A DNA stretch of 64,000 bases, from positions 558,001-622,000 of the forward strand of contig NZ_OY762555.1 in NCBI RefSeq assembly GCF_963666015.1, read 5' to 3'. Shown in pieces: positions 1-9,809 of the stretch (positions are counted from its first letter, which is position 1; each line of letters starts with the position of its first letter). Source of the stretch: an uncultured Sphaerochaeta sp. GTDB taxonomy: Bacteria; Spirochaetota; Spirochaetia; Sphaerochaetales; Sphaerochaetaceae. The notes beneath the pieces were generated by a model, which was not told the DNA's origin, ran no database searches, and saw only the letters and a program-made list of their open reading frames with translations. Position numbers and translations under genes: made by a program.

Positions 1-344
1 TTACCCCTGCCCACAGCAAGTGCAATCTTACAGGACAAGCCAAGAAACTTGAATAGCATGGGAATATCCTTCTCATACAACTGTTTCTGCAAGTTGATCG
101 TACTGGTTGCAACCACCGTGCGCTCATCAGGGGATTGCATGGCTGCATACAGAGCAACAGCAAGATAGGCAAATGATTTACCGATACCGGTCCCCGCCTC
201 GATTGCCGCTATTGCATTACGTTCAAAACTCTCCCTGACAAGGTCAGCCATATTGAGCTGTCCCTCGCGATACTCATAAGAGGGAAAGTTCTGCTCCAAC
301 AACCCATCCTTATCAAAAATCTGATAGATATCATGCTTGGTCAA
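1..344 (-). CDS. DinG-family DNA helicase, N-terminal fragment (cut by left edge)
   Basis: Only about the first 114 codons are present; the reading frame runs open off the left edge. The visible part has the FPSYEYREGQ entry motif and a Walker A of the form EAGTGIGKS, followed by VVATSTINLQKQL, the usual start of XPD/DinG-type superfamily 2 helicases (5'-3' helicases, often with an iron-sulfur cluster). The start appears to be TTG at 344-342, with AGGAA about 7 nt upstream. It lies inside the 3' end of the response regulator gene, overlapping it by 14 nt, so the two are probably translationally coupled. It is the last visible gene of the murG-led minus-strand operon. The iron-sulfur cysteines and helicase domain 2 cannot be checked here. 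Confidence 0.85.
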   Translation of the reverse strand, partial: MTKHDIYQIFDKDGLLEQNFPSYEYREGQLNMADLVRESFERNAIAAIEAGTGIGKSFAYLAVALYAAMQSPDERTVVATSTINLQKQLYEKDIPMLFKFLGLSCKIALAVGRG

Positions 345-1692
345 TGTGATATTCCTGTACTTTTCTATGCAATGTTTTCCTTCCAATACCCAAGACCTCT
401 GCTGCCTTGGTCTTATTCCCCCCACACTGTGCAAGGGTGCTGATGATCAACTGCTTTTCCGCCTCAGCCAAGGTTATGCCGACATCGAGGGAGAGATTCT
501 GTGCATTCTCCGCCTTGGTGACACTTGGGGGCAGGTCATCATACTCAATGACTGACCCACGGGCAAGCACAACAGCACTCTCTATGCAATTCCTGAGTTC
601 CCTGATGTTTCCCGGCCAGTCGTAACTAAGCAGGGCACGTTTTGCCTGAGGAGAGAACCCTTCGATACTACGATTGTTCTCCTTGCTGAACAGAGTGAGA
701 AATGAGGTCATCAGGAGTGGAATATCATCTTTCCGTTCCCTAAGTGGGGGAACCTCGAGATGAACAACGTTAAGTCTGTAGTATAGATCCTCACGGAAAT
801 TACCCTTCTCAATCTCCTTGAGCAGGTCCCGGTTGGTTGCGCACACGATACGCACATCGACAGAAATGGGTTTCTCTCCACCTACCCTCTCAAACTGCTT
901 CTCCTGCAACACCCTCAGTAGTTTCACCTGGGTGGCTGCATCGATCTCCCCGATTTCATCGAGGAAGATCGTTCCCCCATCAGCAAGTTCGAACCGACCG
1001 CGTTTCTCCTTCACCGCCCCGGTAAAGGACCCTTTCTCGTGTCCAAACAACTCACTTTCCAGCAAGCTCGAAGACAAGGCAGCACAGTGTACTTTCACCA
1101 AGGGACCCTTATTTCTATTGCTCAGCTCATGGATTGCATCGGCAACAAGCTCCTTGCCTACTCCACTCTCCCCGGTAACCAGTACCGAGGCTTTTGTTGG
1201 TGCAACCTGGCTCACGATGTCCATCAGCTCCACCATTTTCTGGCTCTTGCCGATGATTCGGTCATACCGATTACGAGCCTTGAGTTGGGCAACTTCCTCT
1301 TTCAGTCGCTCATGTTCTACATAGAGATCATTGTTGGAGAGTGCTTTCTTAACCACCAGGGTAAGGCGGTCCAGGTCCACCGGCTTCGTGAAGAAATCGA
1401 TGGCTCCCGAACGCATTGCCTCCACTGCTGTCTCAATGGTCCCATGCCCAGTGAGTACGATGACCGGCATTCGGGGATAGGCACTGTTGATTTTCTTCAG
1501 CAGTTCCTCTCCACTCATGTTCGGCATTCTCAAGTCAGTGATGACAAGATCAACCGACTGCTTGTTCACCATATCCCAGGCTACCTTCCCATCCTCTGCC
1601 TCAAGGGTTTCAAAACCTTCAAGCTCCATGGCCAAGGCTAACCCGTTTCGGATATTTCTCTCATCATCACATATCAAGATGTTACGACTCAT
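331..1692 (-). CDS. NtrC-family sigma-54-dependent response regulator
   Basis: Complete three-domain activator of 453 residues. The receiver domain covers about 1-120, with acidic pocket D9-D10, phospho-acceptor D53 in ITDLRMP and K103 in FTKP. The AAA+ sigma-54 interaction domain follows, with Walker A GESGVGKE (174-181), the sigma-contacting loop as GSFTGA (221-226, where GAFTGA is usual) and Walker B TIFLDEIGE. A Fis-type helix-turn-helix sits at the C terminus (NKTKAAEVLGIGRKTL). It overlaps the upstream kinase gene by 11 nt, so the two form a cognate NtrB/NtrC-like pair. By family it activates sigma-54 promoters after phosphorylation. Its target is unknown; I found no convincing -24/-12 promoter in the window. 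Confidence 0.95.
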   Translation of the reverse strand: MSRNILICDDERNIRNGLALAMELEGFETLEAEDGKVAWDMVNKQSVDLVITDLRMPNMSGEELLKKINSAYPRMPVIVLTGHGTIETAVEAMRSGAIDFFTKPVDLDRLTLVVKKALSNNDLYVEHERLKEEVAQLKARNRYDRIIGKSQKMVELMDIVSQVAPTKASVLVTGESGVGKELVADAIHELSNRNKGPLVKVHCAALSSSLLESELFGHEKGSFTGAVKEKRGRFELADGGTIFLDEIGEIDAATQVKLLRVLQEKQFERVGGEKPISVDVRIVCATNRDLLKEIEKGNFREDLYYRLNVVHLEVPPLRERKDDIPLLMTSFLTLFSKENNRSIEGFSPQAKRALLSYDWPGNIRELRNCIESAVVLARGSVIEYDDLPPSVTKAENAQNLSLDVGITLAEAEKQLIISTLAQCGGNKTKAAEVLGIGRKTLHRKVQEYHIDQA

Positions 1693-2875
1693 AATGCACC
1701 TCCGCTACCGTATCCCACTTCAGTGCAAGCCGTTCACTTTTGGGAACCGGGAATGTAAGGGCAAAAACAGTTCCCTCTCCAAGCTTGCTCTGCACCGTAA
1801 TATCTCCCTTGTGTTCTTTCAAAATCTTGTAGACCACAGTCAGGCCAAGCCCCGTACCGGTAGCCTTGGTCGTGAAGTAAGGTTCAAATATCTTCTGTTG
1901 CGTCTCCTCATCCATACCAATACCAGTATCCTGGATCTTCAACACCACATGATCCCCATCCAGCCTAGTCTGGAGAATGAGTTTCCCCCCACCCTCCATG
2001 GCGTTCATAGCATTCTTTATCAGGTTGAGTACTGCTTGCTTGAGCAGGTGTTCATCAAATTCCAACCGGGGCAGTGAAGACGCAAAGTCCTTGATTAGAT
2101 ATACGCTATGCTCTTCCAGTTCCGGCTCTATAAAAGAACAGATATCCTCCAATGTCTTGGTCATCTGTGCAAGGCGAAGCCGTGTGTCCATGGGCCGTAC
2201 CGCAAAGAGAAAGTCCACCACAATACCATTGAGCCGGCTGATTTCCTCCTCCAAAACAGAGAGATACCGCTCTGCATCACCAAAGGTAAGTGACTCCTTC
2301 CTTTCAAACGCTTTTTTCAGGAGTTGCAAATGGATTCCCATCGCGGCAAGAGGGTTCTTGATCTCATGGGCTACCCCTGCGGCCATGGTGGTCATCGATG
2401 CAAGGTTCTCACTCCTGCGAAGCCGTGCTTCATTTGCATTATGCTCGGTGACATCACTCAACATGATCACAAAGGAAGACCTCATTCTTTCAGAGCTGTT
2501 CAAGTAGGAATAGACCGTAACAGCGATGGTCTGCATCTTGGTTCCTTTCTGGAACGTGAACTCGTTTTCTTCATCCTGATGCTTTCCCTTGAGTGCCAGC
2601 ATAATATAGTGAAAGACATGCTCATCCTCAATGACCCTGGAGAGGGCCATCCCCTCATAGTTCCGCATTCTTGCCATGGGAATAAGGGTACGGCATCTGC
2701 TGTTTGCATAATGAACGATTTTTCTCTCGTCGGTCAGGATTACTCCATCTTGGATTGACTCAAGCACACTCTCCAGCATCTCAAGATCACTGGATTGACT
2801 CTTTAGGATCTCCACTATCTGATTGGTATCAAGTTGGTCAATCTTCTGGATTGCCCGTTGGACAAAGTTTTTCAT
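1682..2875 (-). CDS. Cytoplasmic PAS-containing sensor histidine kinase (NtrB-like)
   Basis: 397 residues with no hydrophobic membrane segment, so probably a soluble sensor. A PAS domain (about 36-145, including DGVILTDE and VIMLSDVTE) precedes a HisKA domain with the H box AAGVAHEIKNPLAAMG (phospho-acceptor His170). The HATPase domain has N box NLIKNAMNAM, G1 DTGIGM and G2 GTGLGL. The start overlaps the stop of holB by 4 nt, and the end overlaps the NtrC-type regulator by 11 nt. The pair is embedded in an operon otherwise devoted to cell wall, replication and helicase functions. The signal sensed is not evident from sequence. Assignment as the regulator's partner rests on adjacency and family architecture. 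Confidence 0.93.
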   Translation of the reverse strand: MKNFVQRAIQKIDQLDTNQIVEILKSQSSDLEMLESVLESIQDGVILTDERKIVHYANSRCRTLIPMARMRNYEGMALSRVIEDEHVFHYIMLALKGKHQDEENEFTFQKGTKMQTIAVTVYSYLNSSERMRSSFVIMLSDVTEHNANEARLRRSENLASMTTMAAGVAHEIKNPLAAMGIHLQLLKKAFERKESLTFGDAERYLSVLEEEISRLNGIVVDFLFAVRPMDTRLRLAQMTKTLEDICSFIEPELEEHSVYLIKDFASSLPRLEFDEHLLKQAVLNLIKNAMNAMEGGGKLILQTRLDGDHVVLKIQDTGIGMDEETQQKIFEPYFTTKATGTGLGLTVVYKILKEHKGDITVQSKLGEGTVFALTFPVPKSERLALKWDTVAEVHYES

Positions 2876-4044
2876 GCTTCCTCCATCATTCGATAGTACA
2901 AGGATTCAAGCATCAGTCGGTTGTTCTGATTGTAAAGCTGCGCCCTATTGTAGGTAGTATTGACCAGCGATGAGAGCGCAAGCAGTGACTTGGAAGGCAT
3001 CACCCGCCTAAACGATTCAAGCATTGCCTTCAATACAAACTCATACCCTTGCATATCATCAATTTCCTTGAGTAGTGATGCAATTTCACTACTTTGTAGG
3101 TATCGCTGCTCTTGTATTGAGGCAACGAGAAGCTCCGCAATCTGCGTGGCGCGGGAGAGATCCATACCACCACCTTCAAGGAAAAAAGACTCCAATGATT
3201 CGTACTGTTTGTCGCGAAGATAGAACGGTTGCAGGTACTTACAAACTGCCTCTCTTGAGAGTGGAGGGAATGCGTACCTACGCACCCTGGAAAGGATTGT
3301 CTGCATAATCCGGTTTGGATACTCACTGACCAAGAAGAAGTAAGTATCTTTCGCTGGCTCCTCAAGCATCTTCAGCAAGCTGTTGCGGGCAGAGCTGTTT
3401 GTCATCTCCATCGCCTCCAGTATGATGAATCGCTTCCCATCCCCCATGCTGGTCTGCCCACTCCAATGTTCCAGTGCCCGCACCTGAGAGATGGTCACCG
3501 TGGTATTTTTCTTGGCTGCGGTAAAGAGTCCTTTAAGAGCACCTCGTAGTTCCTTGACTGCTTTCTTGGCCTGGGAGGCATTCACTATCTCCATTCGTGC
3601 AAAATCCACCAAGAGGTCATTGACCTGACCCGCAAGGGCAGCTGCTGCATTCTGACTCTGAGTCTGCGCACCCGAAAGCAAGGCTGAATGATACTGGAGC
3701 AACATCCGACGGATACTCTGTATGACGAATTGCCTGGAAAAATCGTTATAGAGCCTTTCAAAGGTGGAGAGACTCGTTTCAATGACGCTTCGGTGATCCC
3801 TCTGACTAATAATGACCACATTTGATACAGTGAGGTTTCTGAATTTCCGACAATTATCACAACTGCAGTAATCATCGCCCCCTTGATCACAGGAAAGCAC
3901 CCTTGCAGTCTCAAGGGCAAAACTCATTCTGAGGCTATACCGACTGCCTCCAAACAGGTTTACCTGGCTCAGCGTACCAGAGGTTATCTGGTCCCGTAAT
4001 TGATCAGCCACTCCCCTCTGGTATTCACTCAATACTTCAAACAT
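2872..4044 (-). CDS. holB: DNA polymerase III delta-prime-like subunit (clamp loader)
   Basis: 390-residue protein with the DnaX/HolB fold. A zinc-binding cluster of four cysteines (CDQGGDDYCSCDNC) lies near residue 55. The sensor region is KRFIILEAMEMTNSSARNSLLKMLEEP, followed by TILSRVRRYAFPPLS at the SRC motif position, where Cys is replaced by Val. The P-loop position reads FGGSRYSLRMS and lacks GKT, as expected for a non-ATP-binding delta-prime. By family it is a structural subunit of the clamp loader that loads the beta clamp. It overlaps cvpA upstream by 8 nt and the kinase downstream by 4 nt. A domain near residues 100-190, between the zinc site and the sensor region, looks longer than in the E. 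coli protein and is not recognised. Confidence 0.82.
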   Translation of the reverse strand: MFEVLSEYQRGVADQLRDQITSGTLSQVNLFGGSRYSLRMSFALETARVLSCDQGGDDYCSCDNCRKFRNLTVSNVVIISQRDHRSVIETSLSTFERLYNDFSRQFVIQSIRRMLLQYHSALLSGAQTQSQNAAAALAGQVNDLLVDFARMEIVNASQAKKAVKELRGALKGLFTAAKKNTTVTISQVRALEHWSGQTSMGDGKRFIILEAMEMTNSSARNSLLKMLEEPAKDTYFFLVSEYPNRIMQTILSRVRRYAFPPLSREAVCKYLQPFYLRDKQYESLESFFLEGGGMDLSRATQIAELLVASIQEQRYLQSSEIASLLKEIDDMQGYEFVLKAMLESFRRVMPSKSLLALSSLVNTTYNRAQLYNQNNRLMLESLYYRMMEEA

Positions 4045-4564
4045 TCGGCGCCTGCACTGTTGAAGCGAACCAGTTTACTGTCTCGGGAACCAATGGCCTC
4101 ACTACATTGAGGGTAAATTGGCTTTTATCAAAAATTTGCGAAAGATCAAAAACCGTTTGGAGTTCCAGCACATAAATCACCAAGGCACATATAATGCAAA
4201 CTTCAAGGACTCCCCATAGGAAACCAAGCAGCCCATTGACCGAACGGAGTCCGGTTGCATTCAGTGCTGTTTCCAAGAGGTTTCCTACAAATCGCATCAA
4301 CGCATAACCAATCAAGAACAGGATTACAAAACTGATAAGGCTTGCAAGCAGGAGGGGAAGAGCAAATGACTGAACCAATAATGCAGCAATCAGTTTGGTG
4401 AACATCAGCGCAGAGAAAAAACCTACGATATAGCCACTACGATGGCTGAACGCATCAGCAAACCCACTAAGGGTGTCGGCGATTCCTCCAATGATTGCTA
4501 GCGAAAAAACGATAATATCGATCGAATTAAAATATACAGAACCTATGGTCAAACCCCACTGCAT
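4037..4564 (-). CDS. cvpA: CvpA-family integral membrane protein
   Basis: 175 residues with about four hydrophobic helices and the CvpA-type N terminus FNSIDIIVFSLAIIGGIADTLSGFADAF, here seen at residues 12-39. Glycines and phenylalanines recur at helix starts, as usual for the family. CvpA homologues are inner-membrane proteins linked to colicin V export and, more broadly, envelope homeostasis; the biochemical role is unresolved. It overlaps murG by 16 nt upstream and holB by 8 nt downstream, so it is co-translated with a peptidoglycan enzyme. This fits an envelope role but does not prove one. Confidence 0.82.
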   Translation of the reverse strand: MQWGLTIGSVYFNSIDIIVFSLAIIGGIADTLSGFADAFSHRSGYIVGFFSALMFTKLIAALLVQSFALPLLLASLISFVILFLIGYALMRFVGNLLETALNATGLRSVNGLLGFLWGVLEVCIICALVIYVLELQTVFDLSQIFDKSQFTLNVVRPLVPETVNWFASTVQAPNV

Positions 4565-5637
4565 GTTGACTCCTTCACTGTTTTCAGCACAGTTGCTATA
4601 TGTTGTGCACTCGTTTCATGAGCAAGCTTTCCCAGGTTGCCGCGCAACCTCAATCGAAGCTTCTCGTCAGTAATCAAGGAAGATACACCTTCCAGAAATT
4701 GCTTCACATCCACTGTGTCTGGATAGAGCACTGTTGCCGCTTCCTTCTGCTCAAACAGCCGAGCATTGTCTATCTGGTCACCTCGGCTTGATGCCCCACC
4801 CAAGGGTATGAGAAGGGATGGACAGCCAAACAACGCAAGTTCAGCCAAGGTATTCGCTCCTGAGCGGCTAACTACCACTGTGGCATGTTTCAACAGGATG
4901 GGCAACGCCTCATCAATAAACGGCACCTCCTGATAGTGAGCATGAGCCAAATGCTGTACATCCTTTTCCCCACACTGGTGATAGACATAGCCCATCTCCG
5001 TGAGGTGATCGAGGGTCTTTCGCACCAACTCATTGATCTGAAGGGAACCACTGCTGCCACCTAGTACAAGAATCAAGGGCTCAGTTGATCCCAAGAACAC
5101 TGGCCTTGGTAATGCTTCTTGTCGTGATGCAAGCACCAGAGACTGGCGGACAGGGTTACCGGTGACCACCAGCTTATGCTTCCTCAGTGATGCAAACCCC
5201 TCGGAAAAAGGAACACAGATACGTGATGAAAACCTTGCATTTATCCTGGTCGCCAGACCGGGAGTTGCATCGCTCTCATGACTCACTACCGGAATACGCA
5301 AGACTGCCGCCGCCAAGACCGGGGGTACTGATACAAACCCTCCCTTGGAGAAGAGTACATCAGGTCTCTGGTCTCTGAGTATACAAAGCGCCTGGAAGAA
5401 TGCAATACAAACATTTCCGATGTCGAGGAAGTTCCTGAAAGACCAGTATCGACGGAGTTTTCCCCACCGTATAGCAAAAAATGGAATCCCATATCGTGCA
5501 ACAGCCTCCTTCTCGGAAGTTTCATCACGCCCAATCCAAAAGCTGCGGTAGTCCGGCAAGAGAGCCAACTCCTCATGGACAGCCAAGGCTGGAAAAACGT
5601 GTCCGAGGGTTCCTCCCCCTGTGTAACAGACTACCAT
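4549..5637 (-). CDS. murG: UDP-GlcNAc:lipid I N-acetylglucosaminyltransferase MurG
   Basis: Transfers GlcNAc from UDP-GlcNAc to lipid I to make lipid II on the inner leaflet. The N terminus [13 protein letters not shown] is the glycine-rich loop 1 (GGTGGH family, with Leu for the second Gly pair). [34 protein letters not shown] and LVLGGSSGS follow in family order, and [11 protein letters not shown] with the [11 protein letters not shown] segment forms the UDP-GlcNAc site. I chose the ATG at 5637 (362 aa): upstream in-frame sequence matches nothing in the family. No Shine-Dalgarno precedes it. A TATAGT -10 hexamer ends 6 nt before the ATG, suggesting a leaderless transcript. First gene of the operon ending in the dinG-like gene, and outside the dcw cluster. 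Confidence 0.93.
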   Translation of the reverse strand: MVVCYTGGGTLGHVFPALAVHEELALLPDYRSFWIGRDETSEKEAVARYGIPFFAIRWGKLRRYWSFRNFLDIGNVCIAFFQALCILRDQRPDVLFSKGGFVSVPPVLAAAVLRIPVVSHESDATPGLATRINARFSSRICVPFSEGFASLRKHKLVVTGNPVRQSLVLASRQEALPRPVFLGSTEPLILVLGGSSGSLQINELVRKTLDHLTEMGYVYHQCGEKDVQHLAHAHYQEVPFIDEALPILLKHATVVVSRSGANTLAELALFGCPSLLIPLGGASSRGDQIDNARLFEQKEAATVLYPDTVDVKQFLEGVSSLITDEKLRLRLRGNLGKLAHETSAQHIATVLKTVKESTCSGV

Positions 5638-5643
5638 GACTTT

Positions 5644-5649
5644 ACTATA
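5644..5649 (-). promoter_or_regulatory. Candidate -10 element of murG operon (leaderless geometry)
   Basis: On the minus strand TATAGT is followed by six bases and then the murG ATG, so transcription starting at the usual distance would begin at the start codon. The -35 region at 17 bp (TGGAGC) is poor, so this is a weak promoter call. Confidence 0.4.
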
Positions 5650-5763
5650 ACACAATGGAAGCAGTTGCTCCAGCAGAATTGTATCACTTTGATACACCAT
5701 GGGTATAATTGTCCCATCTTTTCCAGACACTTCTACTTTTCTTGCAACTCGAGTATGAGTATA

Positions 5764-5792
5764 CTTACAAGAAGGGGCCAACCCCCTATATT
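5764..5792 (+). promoter_or_regulatory. Candidate secA promoter
   Basis: CTTACA (-35, 5764-5769), 17 bp spacer, TATATT (-10, 5787-5792). Predicted start near 5799 leaves a leader of about 12 nt. A weak GAGAG ribosome site lies just ahead of the ATG. Confidence 0.45.
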
Positions 5793-5811
5793 TGCAACAA
5801 GAGAGAAATTC

Positions 5812-8577
5812 ATGGGCACCTCACTATTTACCAAACTGTTCGGAACCAAACAAGATAAGGACCTCAAATCCCTTAAACCACTCGTAGAGCTGGTCAACAA
5901 GGAATCAGCCTGGGCAGAGAGCCTCAGTGCTGAAGAGGTGCGCCAGCAAACCCAAAGCTTCAGGGATCAGGTGGCAAAAGGTGCAAGCCTTGACTCACTT
6001 TTGCCCAAGGCCTTTGCCTTGGCTAGAGAAGCAGCAAGACGAGTGTTGGGTGAACGACACTACGATGTGCAGATCATGGGAGCGGCGGTGCTCCATCAAG
6101 GAAAAATCTTGGAAATGAAAACCGGTGAAGGAAAGACCCTCACCTGTGTTCCTGCTGCATATTTGAATGCACTCACGGGAAAAGGCGTTCATGTTGTGAC
6201 CGTCAATGACTATCTCGCGGGTCGTGATGCCTCCTGGATGGGCCCCGTCTATGAATACCTAGGACTCTCCGTTGGTGTCATCCTCTCATCCATGGACAAT
6301 GAAGCAAAACGGAGTTCCTATTCCAAGGATGTTACATACGGTACGAACAATGAGTTTGGATTTGATTATCTCAGGGATAACATGAAGTGGTCTGAACAGG
6401 AAAAGATACAGCCAAAACACCACTACTGTATCATCGATGAGATCGACTCAATCCTTATTGATGAGGCAAGGACCCCCTTGATCATCAGCGGGCAGAGTGA
6501 GGATGACTCAGCACAGGTACTGGGAGCAGCAAAGATTGCACCTCTACTCACTGAGTGTGAAAAAAATCCTGATACCGGTGATTACTATGAACCAGACCCA
6601 CTTGCACGTTTCGATCGCAAGGCTCCCGTATTCGAGGAACATGGGGACTACAAGCTGGACGAAAAGCAAAAACGGGTTTCTTTCACCAACCAAGGAATGA
6701 ACCATATTGAGGAATTGCTGAACAAGTATCACGTCATCAACGGTTCACTCTATGAGGATGAGAACTTCGAGTATGTCCACTACGTAACCCAGGCAGTAAA
6801 GGCACTTCGTCTCTATACCCCCGATGTCGATTATGTGGTCGTCGAAGGACAGGTACAGATTGTTGACGAATTCACCGGCCGTATACTCCACGGTAGGCGC
6901 TACAGTGAGGGTCTCCATCAGGCAATTGAGGCAAAGGAAAAAATCAAGATCCTTGGACAGAACAAGACTCTCGCCACAATCACATACCAGAACTTCTTCA
7001 GGATGTACGACAAGATCAGCGGCATGACCGGTACCGCAGATACCGAAGCTCCTGAGTTCCTCAAGATCTACGGCCTCGATGTTGTTGTCATCCCGACCAA
7101 CAAGCCGATCGTCAGAAAAGATTACCCGGATCTGGTCTACTATAATGAAGAGTTCAAGTTCAAGGCCATCTGTGAGGAAATTCAAAAGGTCCATAATACG
7201 GGGCAACCGATTCTTGTCGGTACCATCAGCATTGAGAAAAGCGAGCTGCTCTCAGTCCTGCTTCGCAGGATGGGCGTCAAGCACGAAGTGCTCAATGCCA
7301 AGAACCATGCACGAGAGGCCTTGATCATTGAGAATGCTGGTGCCAAAGGTGCTGTTACCATTGCCACAAACATGGCAGGACGAGGAACCGACATCAAGCT
7401 TGGTGGCAGCCTCGATGGTAGAGCAAGAGCCCTCTGTGGGGCTGATGCTACTGCAGGGGAGCTTGCTGAAGCAATCAAGAAAGTATATCCCACATGGAAA
7501 CATGATTATGAGGAGGTAAAGGAGCTCGGTGGGCTCTATATCCTTGGCACTGAAAGGCACGAATCCAGACGTATCGACAATCAGCTGCGTGGTCGAAGTG
7601 GCCGTCAGGGAGACCCTGGTGCAAGCCGGTTTTTTGTCTCCCTGGATGATCCCCTGATGCGCCTGTTTGCCTCTGAGAACCTAAAAACCATGCTTGGCAA
7701 GATTGGCATGCAAGATGGAGAGCCCATTGAACACCGTATGCTGAGCAATGCAATCGAGAAAGCCCAGAAACGTGTAGAGGATCGCAACTTTGAAATCAGG
7801 AAACACCTTCTTGATTACGATGATGTACTCAATGAACAGAGAAATTATCTCTATGACGAGCGTGATGCAATTCTAAGTGAAGAACATCTGCTGGAACGTG
7901 TAAGGGGTATCTGCCACGATATCAGCAATGACATGGTTGACCAGGTATTCTCCGATGGCAAGGATGACAAGAAGGGAATAAAGTTGCTTGAGGAGATGCT
8001 CGCCACGTTCCACCTCGAGATTCCTCCCCTTCCCGAACAAGCTTCTGCTGAAGAGTATAAACAACAACTGCGGCAGTATATAGACAAGGAGATTGATGAT
8101 AAAGTCGCCCTCACTGGTGAGAAACCATTCAACGATTTCCTCCGCTTCAACTACCTCCGTCAGATCGATCTCAGATGGCAGGACCATCTCACAGCTCTCG
8201 AGGATCTTCGAGATGCCGTAGGCCTGAGAAGCTATGCACAACGCAATCCGCTGGTAGAGTACAAGGTTGAAGGTTTTGAGATCTTTACCGAGATGCTTGA
8301 AGGGATCAAGGTTTTCATGGCACAAACCCTAGTCAGGGTGAAGATTACCAAACCGGAACAGCAGTACCGACAGAAGGCCAAGGAAGCCAAGACGGTGGAG
8401 AGTCACCAGGCACAGGGTGCTTTCAGTAGTGCAAGTCAAGGCCCCAGACGAGTACAAGGGGGTGGAGACACCACACCGGTAACGGTGAGAAGGCAGTCTC
8501 CCAAAGTGGGAAGGAACGACCCTTGTCCCTGTGGAAGCGGCAAGAAATACAAGCATTGCTGCGGAAAGAATGCTTAA
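5812..8577 (+). CDS. secA: Preprotein translocase ATPase SecA
   Basis: ATP-driven motor that pushes unfolded preproteins through SecYEG. The 921-residue length is normal. NBD1 has [10 protein letters not shown] (Walker A) and [21 protein letters not shown] (DEAD box and following segment); the preprotein cross-linking domain follows, then NBD2 with [12 protein letters not shown] and [13 protein letters not shown]. The C terminus [18 protein letters not shown] is the SEC-C zinc motif that binds SecB or ribosome. The start is ATG 5812 because the protein begins [16 protein letters not shown] like other SecA proteins, and the open frame upstream is not conserved. Transcribed alone; divergent from murG and convergent with the LysM gene across a strong bidirectional terminator. 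Confidence 0.98.
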   Translation: MGTSLFTKLFGTKQDKDLKSLKPLVELVNKESAWAESLSAEEVRQQTQSFRDQVAKGASLDSLLPKAFALAREAARRVLGERHYDVQIMGAAVLHQGKILEMKTGEGKTLTCVPAAYLNALTGKGVHVVTVNDYLAGRDASWMGPVYEYLGLSVGVILSSMDNEAKRSSYSKDVTYGTNNEFGFDYLRDNMKWSEQEKIQPKHHYCIIDEIDSILIDEARTPLIISGQSEDDSAQVLGAAKIAPLLTECEKNPDTGDYYEPDPLARFDRKAPVFEEHGDYKLDEKQKRVSFTNQGMNHIEELLNKYHVINGSLYEDENFEYVHYVTQAVKALRLYTPDVDYVVVEGQVQIVDEFTGRILHGRRYSEGLHQAIEAKEKIKILGQNKTLATITYQNFFRMYDKISGMTGTADTEAPEFLKIYGLDVVVIPTNKPIVRKDYPDLVYYNEEFKFKAICEEIQKVHNTGQPILVGTISIEKSELLSVLLRRMGVKHEVLNAKNHAREALIIENAGAKGAVTIATNMAGRGTDIKLGGSLDGRARALCGADATAGELAEAIKKVYPTWKHDYEEVKELGGLYILGTERHESRRIDNQLRGRSGRQGDPGASRFFVSLDDPLMRLFASENLKTMLGKIGMQDGEPIEHRMLSNAIEKAQKRVEDRNFEIRKHLLDYDDVLNEQRNYLYDERDAILSEEHLLERVRGICHDISNDMVDQVFSDGKDDKKGIKLLEEMLATFHLEIPPLPEQASAEEYKQQLRQYIDKEIDDKVALTGEKPFNDFLRFNYLRQIDLRWQDHLTALEDLRDAVGLRSYAQRNPLVEYKVEGFEIFTEMLEGIKVFMAQTLVRVKITKPEQQYRQKAKEAKTVESHQAQGAFSSASQGPRRVQGGGDTTPVTVRRQSPKVGRNDPCPCGSGKKYKHCCGKNA

Positions 8578-8590
8578 GGATTTGCCTAAA

Positions 8591-8633
8591 TAACAAAAAA
8601 GGAGACTGCATTTGCGGTCTCTTTTTTTGTTAT
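8591..8633. terminator. Bidirectional intrinsic terminator between secA and LysM gene
   Basis: Near-perfect palindrome: TAACAAAAAAGGAGAC and its complement GTCTCTTTTTTTGTTA flank a TGCATTTGCG loop region. The A-run and T-run on the two arms provide a U-tract in both directions, matching the convergent gene arrangement. Confidence 0.9.
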
Positions 8634-8652
8634 GCTTTGAAAACGATCGATC

Positions 8653-9768
8653 TTAAAAGAATTGCATGGGATCAAGCGCAATTCCAGATTGTTCGATGCT
8701 GAAGAAGAGCGTCGGTTGCTCATAATCGGTGCCACTGGTTCCGATACTCCCGATAACCTGTCCCTTTTTGAGACTTGCACCGATGCGCACATCACTGCTT
8801 ACATTCTCCAGATGGTAATAGCTGCTTCGGTAGCCACCCTCATGACTGAGGATTACGAATCTACCCCTGCCCTTCTGCTCATATCCTGCATCTACCACTT
8901 CACCCTTGGCTGAAGCTACAACAGCCTCTCCCCACTCTCCTTCAATGAGGATGCCAGTGAGGATTTCACTGATCCCGGTTATAGGGTTCTCAAAGGACTG
9001 TCCAAAGAGCCTACTGATCGATCCAGGGGAAGGTTTCTGAAACTGGATGGGAGAAATATCTGTGAGCTGGGCAAGTGAGGATGATGAGGTATCAGGAATG
9101 AAAAGCTCCTGGCCAACGAATATTCTCTCATTCTTCAGGCTATTGAGCTCCTGTAAGGTCTTCCACCCCAGGGAGGGACTGTACTTCCGGGCGATTGTGC
9201 TGAGCATATCTCCCTCGCGCACTGTATAGAGCTGCCCATCACGGTCGGGAATAGTAAGGGTAACCCCTTCCTTGACAGCTTGGATATTCCGGATTTTGTT
9301 CACACTGATCAGGGTCTGTGGCTTGAGATTGTACAAAACTGCGATGGACGCAAGATCCTCACCCTCCTTGACCAGATGCTCTGCATACTGGATTGAAGCG
9401 CTGCTGGTGGTGGGAGCTCTCCGAACCGGGGAAGTGTCATCGATTGCCCTGGCATTCTCCGTATCCACTACTGGTGCATCAGATGGAGATATTGCTCCTT
9501 TTGGATTCTCATCACTACTGATTTGCGGTGCATCAACAATTTCTTTCACCTCAGGCAGCACTTCCTCAATCACCGTAGATTGGTTATCAGAACCTTGATT
9601 CTGCGCTGGAAAAAACTGATACCAGATTACAATTACCACCACACAGATAGCGATACCCAGTGCAATCGTCCAGATCAGCCCTTTGCTCGGTCGGTTATTT
9701 TCTGAGGCATCCCTTCCTGAACGCCAAGAAGGCCGCTCTTGCATGTCATCGTAGTAGTCTTTTCCCAT
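8653..9768 (-). CDS. Membrane-anchored LysM protein with degenerate M23 (LytM-like) domain
   Basis: 371 residues. A cytoplasmic tail of about 30 residues precedes one transmembrane segment (about 31-50) and a low-complexity acidic linker. Two LysM peptidoglycan-binding repeats (about 131-174 and 180-225) and an M23-type beta domain (about 250-371) follow. In active M23 endopeptidases zinc is held by H and D of HxxxD and the last H of HxH. Here the first motif reads LTGIL (Leu270 and Leu274) and the second TLFF (Phe355), so all three ligands are lost although the fold signature GQVIGSIGTSG is kept. By analogy with EnvC and NlpD it may regulate an amidase rather than cut peptidoglycan. Divergent from the PBP gene, 41 nt away. 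Confidence 0.88.
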   Translation of the reverse strand: MGKDYYDDMQERPSWRSGRDASENNRPSKGLIWTIALGIAICVVVIVIWYQFFPAQNQGSDNQSTVIEEVLPEVKEIVDAPQISSDENPKGAISPSDAPVVDTENARAIDDTSPVRRAPTTSSASIQYAEHLVKEGEDLASIAVLYNLKPQTLISVNKIRNIQAVKEGVTLTIPDRDGQLYTVREGDMLSTIARKYSPSLGWKTLQELNSLKNERIFVGQELFIPDTSSSSLAQLTDISPIQFQKPSPGSISRLFGQSFENPITGISEILTGILIEGEWGEAVVASAKGEVVDAGYEQKGRGRFVILSHEGGYRSSYYHLENVSSDVRIGASLKKGQVIGSIGTSGTDYEQPTLFFSIEQSGIALDPMQFF

Positions 9769-9797
9769 AGCTCGACATTACCTTTCCTACATAGTAG

Positions 9798-9803
9798 TAT
9801 AAA
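9798..9803 (+). promoter_or_regulatory. Candidate -10 element of the FtsI-like gene (leaderless geometry)
   Basis: TATAAA followed by six bases and then the ATG at 9810; no Shine-Dalgarno is present. No good -35 hexamer at 16-18 bp, so the call is tentative. Confidence 0.35.
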
Positions 9804-9809
9804 TCAATC

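Noticed and set aside
5638..5781. Longer murG start, 48 codons upstream in frame
   Set aside because: The extension has no family counterpart, no ribosome site, and runs through the -10 hexamer; ATG 5637 gives the canonical N terminus.
6745..7206. Open frame of 153 codons opposite secA
   Set aside because: It is a shadow of the conserved secA frame; no family resemblance and no ribosome site.
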